A stretch of DNA of 64,000 bases, from positions 45,176,847 to 45,240,846 of the forward strand of contig CM051024.1 of NCBI GenBank assembly GCA_027627225.1. Direction: 5' to 3'. How positions within the stretch are numbered: position 1 is the stretch's first letter; each line of letters starts with the position of its first letter. The translations under genes were made by a program, and so were the position numbers. Of this stretch, positions 1-13,779 are shown piece by piece. The DNA is from Congeria kusceri (Eukaryota; Mollusca; Bivalvia; Myida; Dreissenidae). The notes below the pieces were generated by a model. It did not search any database. It was not told the DNA's origin and saw nothing but the letters and a program-made list of their open reading frames with translations.

Positions 1-3000
1 ACAAATTCATAGCCAATAGCATCAGCAGCTCCTGTCTCGCGGCTGAAGAAATGTATCCCACATTCTTCTGGGCCAACATCACAGCTCCTCGTGTTTGCTT
101 GGCATTTTACAACTGAAATCTAAATAAATGGTGACCCATTGTAATGCAAATACCAGTAAATGAAAACAGAACGAACGCACTGTTCTTTTAAGTTATATAC
201 ATAACATCAGTTTGATACCACAAGTGCAAAAGCTTCTATGTGTTTAATCCCTTGTTTGTTTGACTTCACATTTAATATTGAGACCCAGTATACGTGTCTA
301 CTTACTTTATATTTAGCAGGTCCATGTAGCAAATATACTTTTGTCTCATACTCGTGAACTTTGTTGATTTCAGCATAACCAGCCTGAAATTTATTAACAT
401 TTTGAGAAATAAATACCCAGTATTGTATAATTGACCATATTAACACAAACCAAGCATGAAATGCCGTTCATTATAACATATAGGCAGTGTTAATTAATGA
501 ATGCTGCAACCAAGTCATTAGTGCTATATATTTATCTTGTATGTCATCTATACATATGCATTTTACTCGACGTAATTCTTAAGGATATATAACCCTTAAA
601 AATCATAGTATAGCGCCCCTTTAAAAAATACCATTCAGACCAATGTCTGATGTCATAGTTTCATGAATTTCTTTAAAACCTTATTAAATATGTAATTCGA
701 ACGTCTTACAATAACCAAACCAAAACAAATCTTTTACATATATATATGAATATAATGCATGTGCAACTTACACCACAACTGAATTCAGCTGGCAACGAAC
801 GCACCCGCAGCTTCTGCAAGCCCCCTTGATCGGTCGAAAGAAATCCTGCATCATCTCTTCCATAAGTTCCGTCACAAATAAGGGTTTGTGCTTGAATGCT
901 CTCTTGCAGATTGGCGCAACCATCAGGAAGTGGTGATTCCTTGCTACGGCTGTGGTATTCCCACAGTCCACTTCCTGGGTTGAAATGATGACCCTGGTTA
1001 AAAGGATACATACAGTATAAAACCTGCTTTGCGTGCACATATTTAAAGTACAAAGACAGCAAGGGCAGATAGAATAACCACACGGAAAACTAAAACTCAC
1101 TCCGCTAACTGATTGAGCCAGTACGGTCCTTCGGTTAAGCACTTTCGGAAATTCTGATATTGGCATTTTAATAATGAAACCTGATTAAAGTTAAGCACTG
1201 GTCCACTGTATTGATAAGCTCCTATGATCGTTTGAGAATATAATGGTCAAGGTTTTGTCAGTACTGAAGGTAATAACGTAAATCATATATTCCAAATAAC
1301 AGCTACAGTTTGGGTTATGACTATACAAATACAGCTACGGTATATAAGTTTATATAAAATTACACTTCTTATAAATATACCTTCATATCATGGTCTTGTA
1401 CAGGTTGTGTGGTCTGGTCATCCTGATTTGCCTCATCCCAACCTAGTGTCTCTGTCTCTTCACAATCATCCTCACTAAGCCTGTTCATTCGAACTACTGG
1501 CTATAGCACTATTGCGTAATTCGTTTTCCCAGGTATATTTATGATTTTGTAATATTTCTAAATGTGGGCATAGGTTTTCGGCTTTGTCAATGTAAACAAC
1601 GTGTCTTTTGGAAGACGAAAACATTGCATCGCAATAACCAGAGAGACAGTGTAACCTGTTGTCACAAAGTTTCACAATGGAACAGCTAGAGTCATGTTCA
1701 GAAAATACAGAATATTGTACATATTTCCGTGACTGTTTTGGAAGTGTACTAACCAACTCATTCACTTTTTCTATGTTAGCTTTCATTTTTTTAACAAATT
1801 TATTTTCTGAAAGTTCAGGGTCAGTTACATTTTGAATAATCAAATGCATGTAAGGTTGGATCATTTCTTCAAAGAGACGCATATGGCAACATTGACATTA
1901 GAGACATCAATAGTGGCCAATTCTTGAGGAGGAATGTTTATTGTGGCCAAACGAAATAATGTCGAGTAAATGTCACATGAACAAGACAGATCAGGATGTT
2001 CATTAGCATCGGAATATGATAGATTAACATATGAATCTTCTTGGAAAAGTCCAGTTGACAAGCTTATATCATTCATTGCAAATATGTTAATGCAACTCGA
2101 TGAATGGCGCCAAATGACATCACCATTTGAAATCAATGCGAACTTAAACTTTTCATAAAAAGATTCATTTTGAATATTGGATTCACGGGAGAAGTCTGGG
2201 TCAGCAGACCTTATATTGACTTCTAAATCTGCCAGCGTTAACCTTCGTTTCACTTCTCTACGATTTCGTATCTGTGGTGGGGGCTGGTCATCATCTACTG
2301 AATCATGCTGATCAAATGACACTGATGGAGACGGTCTCACAGTGGGGGTAGAAGGGAGGGTTTCCATGTGTTTAAGCTTAGTGCAAACATTAAACACTTC
2401 AGATAGGGAACCATTATGGAAGTTATATAGAATTTGATTTCGTGCTGAGGCTGGTTTGTATTTATTGTCACATAGGGGCAACCATTGAGAAAAGGAAACT
2501 TTCTTGAATTGCCATTTGTGGTAATTCGGAATGGATGAAAGAAATTGCAATTGTGCAAGCCAAGAGACTGATGGTTGAAGAGGTGAAAACAGAGACATTG
2601 GTGGCTGTGGAACTGATGCTTCCTCTCTGAACACATTCATCAGAGCTCGAAATGCCTCATCATCGAACACTTTGTATGCTTGATGGAAGCTAAAATGATT
2701 TTATCATATTATAACAGAACATAAACCTTTTCACTGTAAAAGCAATTAGGGCACACAATGCGAAACCTGTCAGAGAGTCAGATTTGTCTGATCGAAATGT
2801 ACGTGTCTTACCAAATTTAACACTCAATATTGTACATATTTTCGATGCATACACTATGATTAACCATATATATGAATTGTATTCACTTATTTAAAATTGC
2901 AGGACATGTATTTCAATTTGAAATATACAGGCTATATACATCGTGATATCTGACAGGTTTCTGTCTGATTTCAAGTTTTCACGTTATCTGTTAGAGTTTA

Positions 3001-5446
3001 AAATCAACATAATAAACAAACAAAAACGACACATGTCCCACAAGAAGTAATGTTGACCTAAAACTATGACCGACTGCTAAAAGGTAGCTATTAATTAAAA
3101 AATATTCTTGTTTGCTAAAGAAAATTAATTACTGTAAATACGTTGTTGATTTTTCTCTAACAATGAAGACTGTTCTGTTTCTTGTAAAGTGCATTTTAAA
3201 TTAATGTAAATGTATTCCATTTCATTTGAATCCATCTATTAGGTAAAGCTCCAAAATATATTATAAACCTGAACTGAGGTTCTTATACTCTTAAATTCAT
3301 CTTAAAGACCTTAATCTTTATATGAAGTTTGATCGGAACCCCTTTAAGAAGCGCAAAGCATGAGATATTACTATATACAGTGTACTCCAATCTGGGGCAT
3401 GCCACAAGTACAAATAAGATAAACACGGTGACATGTTGACTGAAAATTATATTATTAATATAAGACACATCATTCTATTAAATAGTGAACAATATATCTA
3501 ATAATTAATTGACACATGTGTTAAAGCATTATCACTGGCGAGTTATGTATGTAGGTACATTATGTTTTAAAGGATATGAAATCACAATAATTACCTCTTG
3601 CATTCTTTGTCCTTAAAGCTCTTCTTTTTTATAACGCATACAAGCAGTCCTATGCCGGTCAAGTGTTCACGGAACTGCTCGGTCTGCACATGTGCGCGAA
3701 GATGCTCCAGCAGATTTGAAATGCTGTGTTTGTTCGTGTTCAGAAGAGCCGAATATCTCTTTCCTGATGGTGGCACCAGAATCATTTCTAGAATACAGCA
3801 ATTTCAATAAATAAAACCAATGTTATTTTAATTTCGAATACAGGGTGCTTTTATATGATAAAGATAATATAGATACTGCATTTGTAAGTTTAATAGATAA
3901 ATATACAAAACTTGCAGAATATATTTAATTTTAATCGTTATTAGCACACTGTAATATATGGTTTTTCTAGCAAATAAAACATCAATAAATATACAACGCT
4001 GTACTTAATACAATAACCAGAAAGTACACATTTAATGGGTTCTTCTTCTGTCGAACAGACATAGCTTGGAAGTTAAATTAAGTTAATGTTCCACATAGAT
4101 TTACTTACTGTCATGACCTAACAGCTTCTTTCTCTTTAGAGTCAGTGCACCTTGATAACTTTGTTTCCCCATTTCAACATCAGATCGGGTGAAAACATTC
4201 TCCCAAAACATTTGGCTGTCAAATCCTAGGTATGATAAACCTGAAATGCAGAATGCCTTATTGTATGATTATAACTATGCCATTGGCGTATGGTATCAAT
4301 TTAAATTAATCTGACGGTTCATGGATACTTAATTATTTCATTTATGTATGTGTCGGTCATTACATGTTTATTTTAACTTTTATATTTTATGCATCTTACC
4401 TTTCGACTCCATAAAACCAGTGAACTCTCCGTATTCAAAGAAGCGAATGAATGTTCTCTGTTTACTTTTAAACGCTGCAGCATAGACAATTCCATCTGTT
4501 AACTCTGAAAGAAATTTAATAAAACGTATCTTTAAAATATGTCGGCAATACAATTCACTGCAATTGACAGATGTACCCTAATCACTGTATTGCTTAAATA
4601 ACTTTATTCTGTGCTGTTTCGCTCTGCCCAAGAAACATGATTATTGCTATAAATTCAATTTATCAATCATTATTTTGTATTATCTAAATGCAATGGAGAG
4701 GTGATCAGTACAATATTTGTAAACAGAGGTACATTATGAATATTCCAAAGGTTTTCCATATATTTTACAATTTCTTAACACAGCTAAATTAATGGTCCTT
4801 ATGCGGCAGCCACACATTCCCGATTATGGCTCCCGACAGCCTCCCGATAGCGCAACGATACAAATAATAAAACAGTCGGGGACGTCGGGACGCCGTCGGG
4901 AGCTGTCGGGACACTGTCGGGAAACTGTCGGATCGCGTTCGGGAGAATCAGGACACTGTCGAGACTCTGTCGAAACGCTCTCTGGACGCTGTCGGAACAT
5001 ATTCGATCTTATGATCAAATATTGAATTTCGAGCCCCGAATCTCAGAATACTGTCCCAACTTTTGACATATTTGATTTGGGACGCTGTCGGCTCAAGAAC
5101 AGCAGTAAAAACCGGGAAAGTGTGACTGAGGCTTAATCTAGGCTTAAAAGAGATTAAACGTGAGTCTGATTATTATGTACTCGTACACGAACTAATCTGT
5201 TATTCTTTTCACTTTATTCTACTAGCATTTTAATTTTGCAATGTGATGTCAGTGAAAATGTGCCAGTAATATTCGAGTTTCGTTTTTTATTTAAAACTTC
5301 TACTGTACAAAACATTTTGGAAAGTTGCCTGATGTTGCCATATCAAACAAGCTATTTTCTAGGAGAAACATGAAATTCGTTTTCGTGTCAATGCAGCGAT
5401 TCAACAAATTTGCGATTTCATGATAGCGCTGTATGGCTGGTCCACA
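1..5446. repeat. Left arm of a giant inverted duplication
   Basis: Read as reverse complement, this arm matches 5,686-11,092 along its whole length. Position 1 pairs with about 11,092 and position 5,446 pairs with 5,686. The match covers exons, introns and an embedded MITE, so a whole genomic segment was duplicated, not one transposon. Differences judged by eye are a few percent, both substitutions and small indels; the right arm is about 39 bp longer overall. The arm reaches the window edge, so its true length is unknown. It could be a real palindrome or an assembly product. Confidence 0.95.
4807..5128. mobile_element. MITE with CAGYCACAC termini and a GTCGGGA array (left copy)
   Basis: Ends are inverted repeats of the form CAGYCACACWTTCCCG; the interior is packed with GTCGGGA / TCCCGAC variants spaced about 9-12 bp apart. 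A TTA trinucleotide lies close outside both ends (near 4,798 and 5,132), which would fit the 3-bp target duplication of PIF/Harbinger elements, although the distances differ by one base. It lies at the mirror position of the right-arm copy, so it was present before the inverted duplication. Confidence 0.65.
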
Positions 5447-5685
5447 GGTTTGCAAGTTTTCTTTTGTGTCTCTCCATTCTGAAAACAGCAACAACAACAA
5501 CATAACTGCAATGTAACATAATATAACATTTAAATGAACAGAACTAAACACAATCTATCATGAAAAAATATGCCTTTCCCACTACCCACCACTACCCATA
5601 GGATATTGTTACGCTATATATTGCAAATATAATAATAATAATAATGATAATAATAATAATGGCTTATTATTTTTATTATTTATTA
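5447..5685. other. Spacer at the centre of the inverted duplication
   Basis: This 239-bp non-paired stretch separates the two arms. Its left part continues the left-copy exon: about 35 coding bases up to a strong splice acceptor on the minus strand near 5,482, with a pyrimidine-rich tract. Its right part is an ATA/AAT microsatellite around 5,628-5,665. The right arm therefore lacks the exon start that the left arm has. A spacer with unique sequence is unlike a simple missed-adapter read artefact, which would leave almost no loop. Confidence 0.8.
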
Positions 5686-8600
5686 TGTGGACCAGCCATA
5701 CAGCGCTATCATGAAATCGCAAATTTGTTGAATCGCTGCATTGACACGAAAACGAATTTCATGTTTCTCCTAGAAAATAGCTTGTTTGATATGGCAACAT
5801 CAGGCAACTTTCCAAAATGTTTTGTACAGTAGAAGTTTTAAATAAAAAACGAAACTCGAATATTACTGGCACATTTTCACTGACATCACATTGCAAAATT
5901 AAAATGCTAGTACAATAAAGTGAAAAGAATAACAGATTAGTTCGTGTACGAGTACATAATAATCAGACTCACGTTTAATCTCTTTTAAGCCTAGATTAAG
6001 CCTCAGTCACACTTTCCCGGTTTTTACTGCTGTTCTTGAGCCGACAGCGTCCCAAATCAAATATGTCAAAAGTTGGGACAGTATTCTGAGATTCGGGGCT
6101 CGAAATTCAATATTTGATCATAAGATCGAATATGTTCCGACAGCGCCCGGAGAGCGTTTCGACAGAGTCTCGACAGTGTCCTGATTCTCCCGAACGCGAT
6201 CCGACAGTTTCCCGACAGTGTCCCGACAGCTCCCGACAGCTCCCGACGGCGTCCCGACGTCCCCGACTGTTTTATTATTTGTATCGTTGCGCTATCGGGA
6301 GGCTGTCGGGAGCCATAATCGGGAATGTGTGGCTGCCGCATAAGGACCATTAATTTAGCTGTGTTAAGAAATTGTAAAATATATGGAAAACCTTTGGAAT
6401 ATTCATAATGTACCTCTGTTTACAAATATTGTACTGATCATCTCTCCATTGCATTTAGATAATACAAAATAATGATTGATAAATTGAATTTATAGCAATA
6501 ATCATGTTTCTTGGGCAGAGCGAAACAGCACAGAATAAAGTTATTTAAGCAATACAGTGATTAGGGTACATCTGTCAATTGCAGTGAATTGTATTGCCGA
6601 CATATTTTAAAGATACGTTTTATTAAATTTCTTTCAGAGTTAACAGATGGAATTGTCTATGCTGCAGCGTTTAAAAGTAGACAGAGAACATTCATTCGCT
6701 TCTTTGAATACGGAGAGTTCACTGGTTTTATGGAGTCGAAAGGTAAGATGCATAACATATAAAAGTTAAAATAAACATGAATTAAGTATCCATAAACCGT
6801 CAGATTAAGTTAAATTGATACCATACGCCAATGGCATAGTTATAATAATACAATAAGGCATTCTGCATTTCAGGTCTGTCATACCTAGGATTTGACAGCC
6901 AAATGTTTTGGGAGAATGTTTTCACCCGATCTGATGTTGAAATGGGGAAACAAAGTTATCAAGGTGCGTTGACTCTAAAGAGAAAGAAGCTGTTAGGTCA
7001 TGACAGTAAGTAAATCTATGTGGAACATTAACTTAATTTAACTTCCAAGCTATGTCTGTTCGACAGAAGAAGAACCCATTAAATGTGTACTTTCTGTTTA
7101 TTGTATTAAGTACAGCTTTGTATATTTATTGATGTTATATTTGCTAGAAAAACCATATATTACATTGTGCTAATAACGATTAAAATTAAATATATTCTGC
7201 AAGTTTTGTATATTTATCTATTAAACTTACAAATGCAGTATCTATCATATAAAAGCACCCTGTATTCGAAATTAAAATAACATTGGTTTTATTTATTGAA
7301 ATTGCTGTATTCTAGAAATGAATCAGTTGCCACCGTCAGGAAAGAGATATTCGGCTCTTCTGAACACGAACAAACACAGCATTTCAAATCTGCTGGAGCA
7401 TCTTCGCGCACATGTGCAGACCGAGCAGCTCCGTGAACACTTGACCTGCATAGGACTGCTTGTATGCGTTATAAAAAAGAAGAGCTTTAAGGACAAAGAA
7501 TGCAAGAGGTAATTATTGTGATTTCATATCCTTTAAAACATAATGTACCTACACACATAACTCGCCAGTGATAATGCTTTAACACATGTGTCAATTAATT
7601 ATTCGATATATTGTTCACTATTTAATAGAATGATGTGTCTTATATTAATAATATAATTTTCAGTCAACATGTCACCGTGTTTATCTTATTTGTACTTGTG
7701 GCATGCCCCAGATTGGAGTACACTGTATATCGTAATATCTCATGTTTTGCGCTTCTTAAAGGGGTTCCGATCAAACTTCATATAAAGATTAAGGTCTTTA
7801 AGATGAATTTAAGAGTATAAGAACCTCAGTTCAGGTTTATAATATATTTTGGAGCTTTACCTAATAGATGGATTGAAATAAAATGGAATACATTTACATT
7901 AATTTAAAATGCACTTTACAAGAAACAGAACAGTCTTCATTGTTAGAGAAAAATCAACAACGTATTTACAGTAATTAATTTTATTTAGCAACCAAGAATA
8001 TGTTTTAATTAATAGCTACCTTTTAGCAGTCGGTCATAGTTTTAGGTCAACATTACTTCTTGTGGGACATGTGTCGTTTATGTTTGTTTATTATGTTGAT
8101 TTTAAACTCTAACAGATAACGTGAAAACTTGAAATCAGACAGAAACCTGTCAGATATCACGATGTATAGCCTGTATATTTCAAATTGAAATACATGTCAT
8201 GCAATTTTAAATAAGTGAATACAATTCATATATATGGTTAATCATAGTGTATGCATCGAAAATATGTACAATATTGAGTGTTAAATTTGGCAAGACACGT
8301 ACATTTCGATCAGACAAATCTGACTGTCTGATAGGTTTCGCATTGTGCCCTAATTGCTTTTACAGTGAAAATGTTTATTTTTATAATATGATAAAATCAT
8401 TTTAGCTTCCATCAAGCATACAAAGTGTTCGATAATGAGGCATTTCCAGCTCTGATGAATGCGTTCAGAGAGGAAGCATCAGTTCCACAGCCACCAATGT
8501 CTCTGTTTTCACCTCTTCAACCATCAGTCTCTTGGCTTGCACAATTGCAATTTCTTTCATCCATTCCAAATTACCACAAATGGCAATTCCAGAAAGTTTC

Positions 8601-11092
8601 CTTTTCTCAATGGTTGCCCCTATGTGACAATAAATACAAACAGCCTCAGCACGAAATAAAATTCTATATAACTTCCATGATGGTTCCCTATCTGAAGTGT
8701 TTAATGTTTGCATTAAGCTTAAACACATGGAAACCCTCCCTTCTACCTCCACTGTGAGACCGTCTCCATCAGTGTCATTTGAACAGCATGATTCAGTAGA
8801 TGATGACCAGCCCCCACCACAGATACGAAATCGTAGAGAAGTGAAACGAAGGTTAACGCTGGCAGATTTAGAAGTCAATATAAGGTCTGCTGACCCAGTC
8901 TTCTCCCGTGAATCCAATATTCAAAATGAATCTTTTTATGAAAAATTTAAGTTCGCATTGATTTCAAATGGTGATGTCATTTGGCGCCATTCATCAAGTT
9001 GCATTAACATATTTGCAATGAATGATATAAGCTTGTCGCTGGACTTTTCCAAGAAGATTCATATATTCATCTATCATATTCCAATGCTAATGAACATCCT
9101 GATCTGTCTTGTTCATGTGACACTTACTCGACATTATTTCGTTTGGCCACAATAAACATTCATCCTCAAGAATTGGCCACTATTGATGTCTCTAATGTCA
9201 AATGTTGCCATATGCGTCTCTTTGAAGAAATGATCCAACCTTACATGCATTTGATTATTCAAAATGTAACTGACCCTGAACTTTCAGAAAATAAATTTGT
9301 TAAAAAATGAAAGCAAACATAGAAAAAGTGAATGAGTTGGTTAGTCCACTTCCAACACAGTCACGGAAATATGTACAATATTCTGTATTTTCTGACCATG
9401 ACTCTAGCTGTTCCATTGTGAAACTTCGTGACAACTGGTTACACTGTCTGTCTGGTTATTGCGATGCAATGTTTTCGTCTTCCAAAAGACACGTTGTTTA
9501 CATTGACAAAGCCGAAAACCTATGCCCACATTTAGAAATATTAACAAATCATAAATATATCTGGGAAAACGAATTACGCAATAGTGCTATAGCCAGTAGT
9601 TCGAATGAACAGGTAGTGAGGATGATAGTGAAGAGACAGAGACATTGGGTTGGGATGAGGCAAATCAGGATGACCAGACCACACAACCTGTACAAGACCA
9701 TGATATGAAGGTATATTTATAAGAAGTGTAATTTTATATAAACTAATATACCGTAGCTGTATTTGTATAGTCATAACCCAAACTGTAGCTGTTATTTGGA
9801 ATATATGATTTACATTATTACCTTCAGTACTGACAAAACCTTGACCATTATATTCTCAAACGATCATAGGAGCTTATCAATACAGTGGACCAGTGCTTAA
9901 CTTTAATCAGGTTTCATTATTAAAATGCCAATATCAGAATTTCCGAAAGTGCTTAACCGAAGGACCGTACTGGCTCAATCAGTTAGCGGAGTGAGTTTTA
10001 GTTTTCCCTGTGGTTATTCTATCTGCCCTTGCTGTCTCTGTACTTTAAATATGTGCACGCAAAGCAGGTTTTATACTGTATGTATCCTTTTAACCAGGGT
10101 CATCATTTCAACCCAGGTAGTGGACTGTGGGAATACCCACAGCCTTAGCAAGGAATCACCACTTCCTAATGGTTGCGCCAATCTGCAAGAGAGCATTCAA
10201 GCACAAACCCTTATTTGTGACAGAACTTATGGAAGGGATGATGCAGGAATTCTTTCGACCGATCAAGGGGGCTTGCAGAAGCTGTGGGTGCGTTCGTTGC
10301 CAGCTGAATGCAGTTGTGGTGTAAGTTGCACATGCATTATATCCATATATATATGTACAAGATTTGTTTTGGTTTGGTTATTGTAAAACGTTCGAATTAC
10401 ATATTTAATATTGTTTTAAAGAAATTCATGAAACTATCACATCAGACATTGGTCTGAATGGTATTTTGTAAAGGGGCGCTATACTATGATTTTGAAGGGT
10501 TATATATCCTTAAGAATTACGTCGAATAAAATGCATATGTATAGATGACATACAAGATATATATATAGCACTAATGACTTGGTTGCAGCATTCATTAATT
10601 AACACTGCCTATATGTTATAATGAACGGGATTTCATGCTTGGTTTGTGTTAATGTGGTCCATTGTACAATACTGGGTATTTATTTCTCAAAATGTTCATA
10701 AATTTCAGGCTGGTTATGCTGAAATCAACAAAGTTCACGAGTATGAGACAAAAGTATATTTGCTACATGGACCTGCTAAATATAAAGTAAAGTAGACACG
10801 TATACTGGGTCTCAATATTAAATGTGAAGTCAAACAAACAAGTGATTAAACACATAGAAGCTTTTGCACTTGTAGTATCAAACTGATGTTATGTATATAA
10901 CTTAAATGAACAGTGCGTTCGTTCTGTTTTCATTTACTGGTATTTGCATTACAATGGGTCACCATTTATTTAGATTTCAGTTGTGAAATGCCAAGCAAAC
11001 ACGAGGAGCTGTGATGTTGGCCCAGAAGGATGTGGGATACATTTCCTCAGCCGCGAGACAGGAGCTGCTGATGCTATTGGCTATGAATTTGT
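5686..11092. repeat. Right arm of the giant inverted duplication
   Basis: Mirror copy of 1-5,446. The pairing ends only because the window begins, so the duplication may continue left of the window and pair with sequence beyond 11,092. Small indels differ between the arms, including one extra CTCCCGACAG-type unit near 6,230 inside the embedded MITE. Confidence 0.95.
6004..6335. mobile_element. MITE with CAGYCACAC termini and a TCCCGAC array (right copy)
   Basis: Mirror image of the 4,807-5,128 copy, about 10 bp longer because the TCCCGACAGC units near 6,220-6,245 have expanded. Overlapping open frames here come only from the repeat and are not genes. Confidence 0.65.
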
Positions 11093-12541
11093 TGATGCAA
11101 TTCTTAATAGCAAAACAACATTTACGGCTTTTTGTACTTTAAAAACTTTACAGTACAAGCGAGCAAATGCTAAATCTTCACCTTTCATGTCACTGAATTC
11201 TTTTATTGTATGGTGGTTTTCCTGGATCTGTAAATTTAAAATTGATTTTCGGGAACCATGTAATTTTTGTAAATTTAATCCTAAAATGTTGGCTGCTGAT
11301 GGAACTAAAATTGGAATTAATCATTCTTACTCTTCAGTAACAGCAATTGAAACACCGACTTCAGAAAGTGTTGTAAATCCATGTAATCGAAGAAATGATC
11401 GATCTTGTATTGATTTTACACAAGGATCTAGAGACTCAAAAACAAAAGCCAATTGTAGGGAACATCTTATGTACATGGCTAAAAAAAGGTTTGGGGACAA
11501 TGGACAAATCTAATGAGATCACACTTGAAGTGGAAGAACAAAGAAATACGATCCTGATAGAAAATGTAGATGCTCAATTTCGACCTTTGTTGTCTAGATT
11601 TGTTTCAGAAGCGTTCGGCTTTAGGTTAATTTGAAAGTTAGCATTGCTTTTTAAAATCTTGTCTTCCAGTCACTCACTATCAAATGTTGTTCCCTACAGA
11701 TATTTAGATTCATTTATGAGTGTTTTGCTTTCTCTTCATAGTGGAAATTGCACATCTTCCGAAATAAATTCGGTTGGAATTTTCTCACCAGAAATCAGAG
11801 ATATTCTCTTTGCAGTGCATGGATCAGAGCATTTGGACATTACAGTGTCCTTTTTTACTCACTTATGTTGCAGAGTTAACCAAATATTTGAAAATTGTAA
11901 AGAACCTGATACCGCGAGTCCACAGCCAGACTCTTACAACCCAGCCAAATTTGGGCGGGCTTATTATTTCACACAGCATGGTATGCAGTTAAGAATGGGG
12001 GCTCGAATTATAAGATAATCCTCAAAATACTATATGTTCAAAGAAGTACCCCGAGGTTGGAAGAAAGGGAAGCACATACCTTTTTCTGTGGTTTGATCCA
12101 CAACATTATGGCCATTGTTATGGCTACCATATGATACCGGGTCAAGAGGGTCGCAAAGATCCAGCCTCGTCAGCTTATGCTTTCATGGAATCAGCTCCAG
12201 ATGAGTTATTCTATGATTTTAGTTGTCAACTTGATGAGTATTGTTTGAATCGAGAACCAGGGTTTTGGAAGAACACACGTTTTTTTCATGATGTGTTCCA
12301 TGGTTTCACGCACAAATGTCCCCAGACCTTTAAGTCCTCAAGACTTAAAATATTGAGCAAAATAAACACAGAAGTATGTGAGCAGACAAATTCGTTTTTG
12401 CAAACAATGAAATACTCTGCCAGAGCTATGTAGATGAGTATATTTAATCACTTTTTGCAGTTTTTCATTTATCAGTGGAATAAAAGGAAATTGACAAATT
12501 TTATGGAAAGATGCAAAATAGCTGTTAGACATTCTACTTAA

Positions 12542-13779
12542 ATTTAGAATGCAATCTCCACGCCTTTTTATAACTGCATTAGTCCTTACATTTTAAAACT
12601 GTGCAATAAATTAACCAGTGTGTGCTATCATTTGCAGTTGGACAATTGTATTGTTATCTTATTCCATGTATTTTATGCAATACAAAGAAATGTTACTGAT
12701 TTAACACGCATGTTAACTGTTCATAGGCAGGTAACATAAATAATGTAATAGATGTGAATTTTGCAAAATGGATGTTCACATCGTATTTTGTTAGCCCACT
12801 TTATTAACCTGTTATATTATTGTTTTTTATTTTCAGTTTTGTGATTTTATTCTCATATTTTTGTGACGACATGATATAGCAATGAATACCATTAAAACAT
12901 CATTGTGTCAATAGTTGAACATTCCATTGTTGTTTTATTTATGAATGTGCAAATTTTGCTTATACTTTAGTATAATAAATATTAAAAGGTACACTCCTAT
13001 ATACGTGTTTCTTTCTTGAAAACCCATTTCAATTACCGTCGAATGTTTGCTTTATTGAATATGACCTGTAGAATTCTTTGAAATTTCAAACATATGGCGG
13101 TTTAATTAAGCGATGAATTAATGGTTCCTCCAATGTACGCAAAATACGTGTTGGGTGTCATAGTGAAATAACATGTATATGTAATATGCAAATATATAAT
13201 GGATATGCTGAATACTAACGTCTCTGTAACAAGCCTATTGAAAGGATAATATCACCAGAAGCAACAGCATTCATTGTTAACAGTAAGATGTTCGTTATTA
13301 CGGTGTACACACTGTGTGTGTACGACACGAACATTTCAGAATTGATGCATGATGCTCAAGTTGCCTCTTGCATCACTATAAAATGAATGCTGATGTTGTG
13401 TGAAACGGGCATCTGATGAAAAATTTACAGCACCTTCTATTCGTTCTCATTTACACGAAATAGATTGGTATTCGAGGTCTTGAGAGTAATAAAAGGACCT
13501 AATAGGAAGCTGTCATATCTGAGGGAAAGTCTTGTCGCCTTTTTTTATCCGATAGAGCAGTTATTGTAAGCGCTTTCTTTTCTTGTACATGCCGTCATGG
13601 AATGCTTCTAGTTTTCATTAATGAACTTGTATCACAATAAAACGCAAGGAAAGTTCTTGTCACTGTACGAATGTACACAAAAACACTTCGTTTGCAATCG
13701 TATCGTACACACTGAAGCTTTGTTTAAACTTGGCAATATGGAAATAAGCTGAAGTACTGAAAGTAAATTAGCAGATAAT
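12542..13779. other. AT-rich stretch without recognised features
   Basis: Follows the stop of the KDZ copy. Short AATAAA-like signals occur, for example near 12,605 and 12,974, and one could be the polyadenylation signal of the transposase gene. No open frame, inverted repeat or known repeat was recognised. Confidence 0.5.

Larger units (their letters stand above)
1..5490 (-). pseudogene. KDZ-type transposase gene, left copy, 5' part only
   Basis: Decayed, intron-containing gene reading from the palindrome centre toward position 1. Exons mirror the right copy: about 5,481-5,302, the 4.4-4.5 kb exon, the 4.1-4.25 kb exon, about 3,788-3,594, the large exon 2,686-1,400, and smaller exons near 1,170, 990-780, 385-306 and 113-1. 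The large exon is better preserved here than on the right: it stays open through 2,670-1,861 until a one-base deletion near 1,892 shifts the frame relative to the right arm. The donor at 305-300 is a good GTAAGT, damaged on the right. The KDZ catalytic part lies off the window. Identification rests on the right copy. Confidence 0.75.
5686..12541 (+). pseudogene. KDZ-type (Kyakuja-Dileera-Zisupton) transposase gene, right copy, broken
   Basis: Probable exons by GT/AG signals: 5,686-5,831 (start lost), 6,638-6,742, 6,874-7,005, 7,316-7,508, 8,406-9,710, 9,911-9,990, 10,098-10,320, 10,709-10,786 and a long last exon 10,981-12,541. The last exon carries the family signature: a CNFC pair then a DGTKIGI motif near 11,260-11,320, LFLWFDPQHYGHCYGYHM near 12,090, EGRKDP, YDFSCQLDEYCLNREP, FFHDVFHGFTHKCP and NTEVCEQTNSFLQ. 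These match mollusc KDZ-type transposase proteins as I know them. Lesions: base losses near 8,641 and 9,037, a frame shift in an A run near 11,481, further shifts between 11,630 and 12,030, and an in-frame TAG at 12,431-12,433 followed by the expected C-terminus. It is not functional as written. Whether it was a mobile transposase or a domesticated relative cannot be told. Confidence 0.8.

Noticed and set aside
5644..5831. Methionine- and isoleucine-rich N-terminus of the right-copy first exon
   Set aside because: It is translation of the ATA/AAT microsatellite in the palindrome spacer, not real protein.
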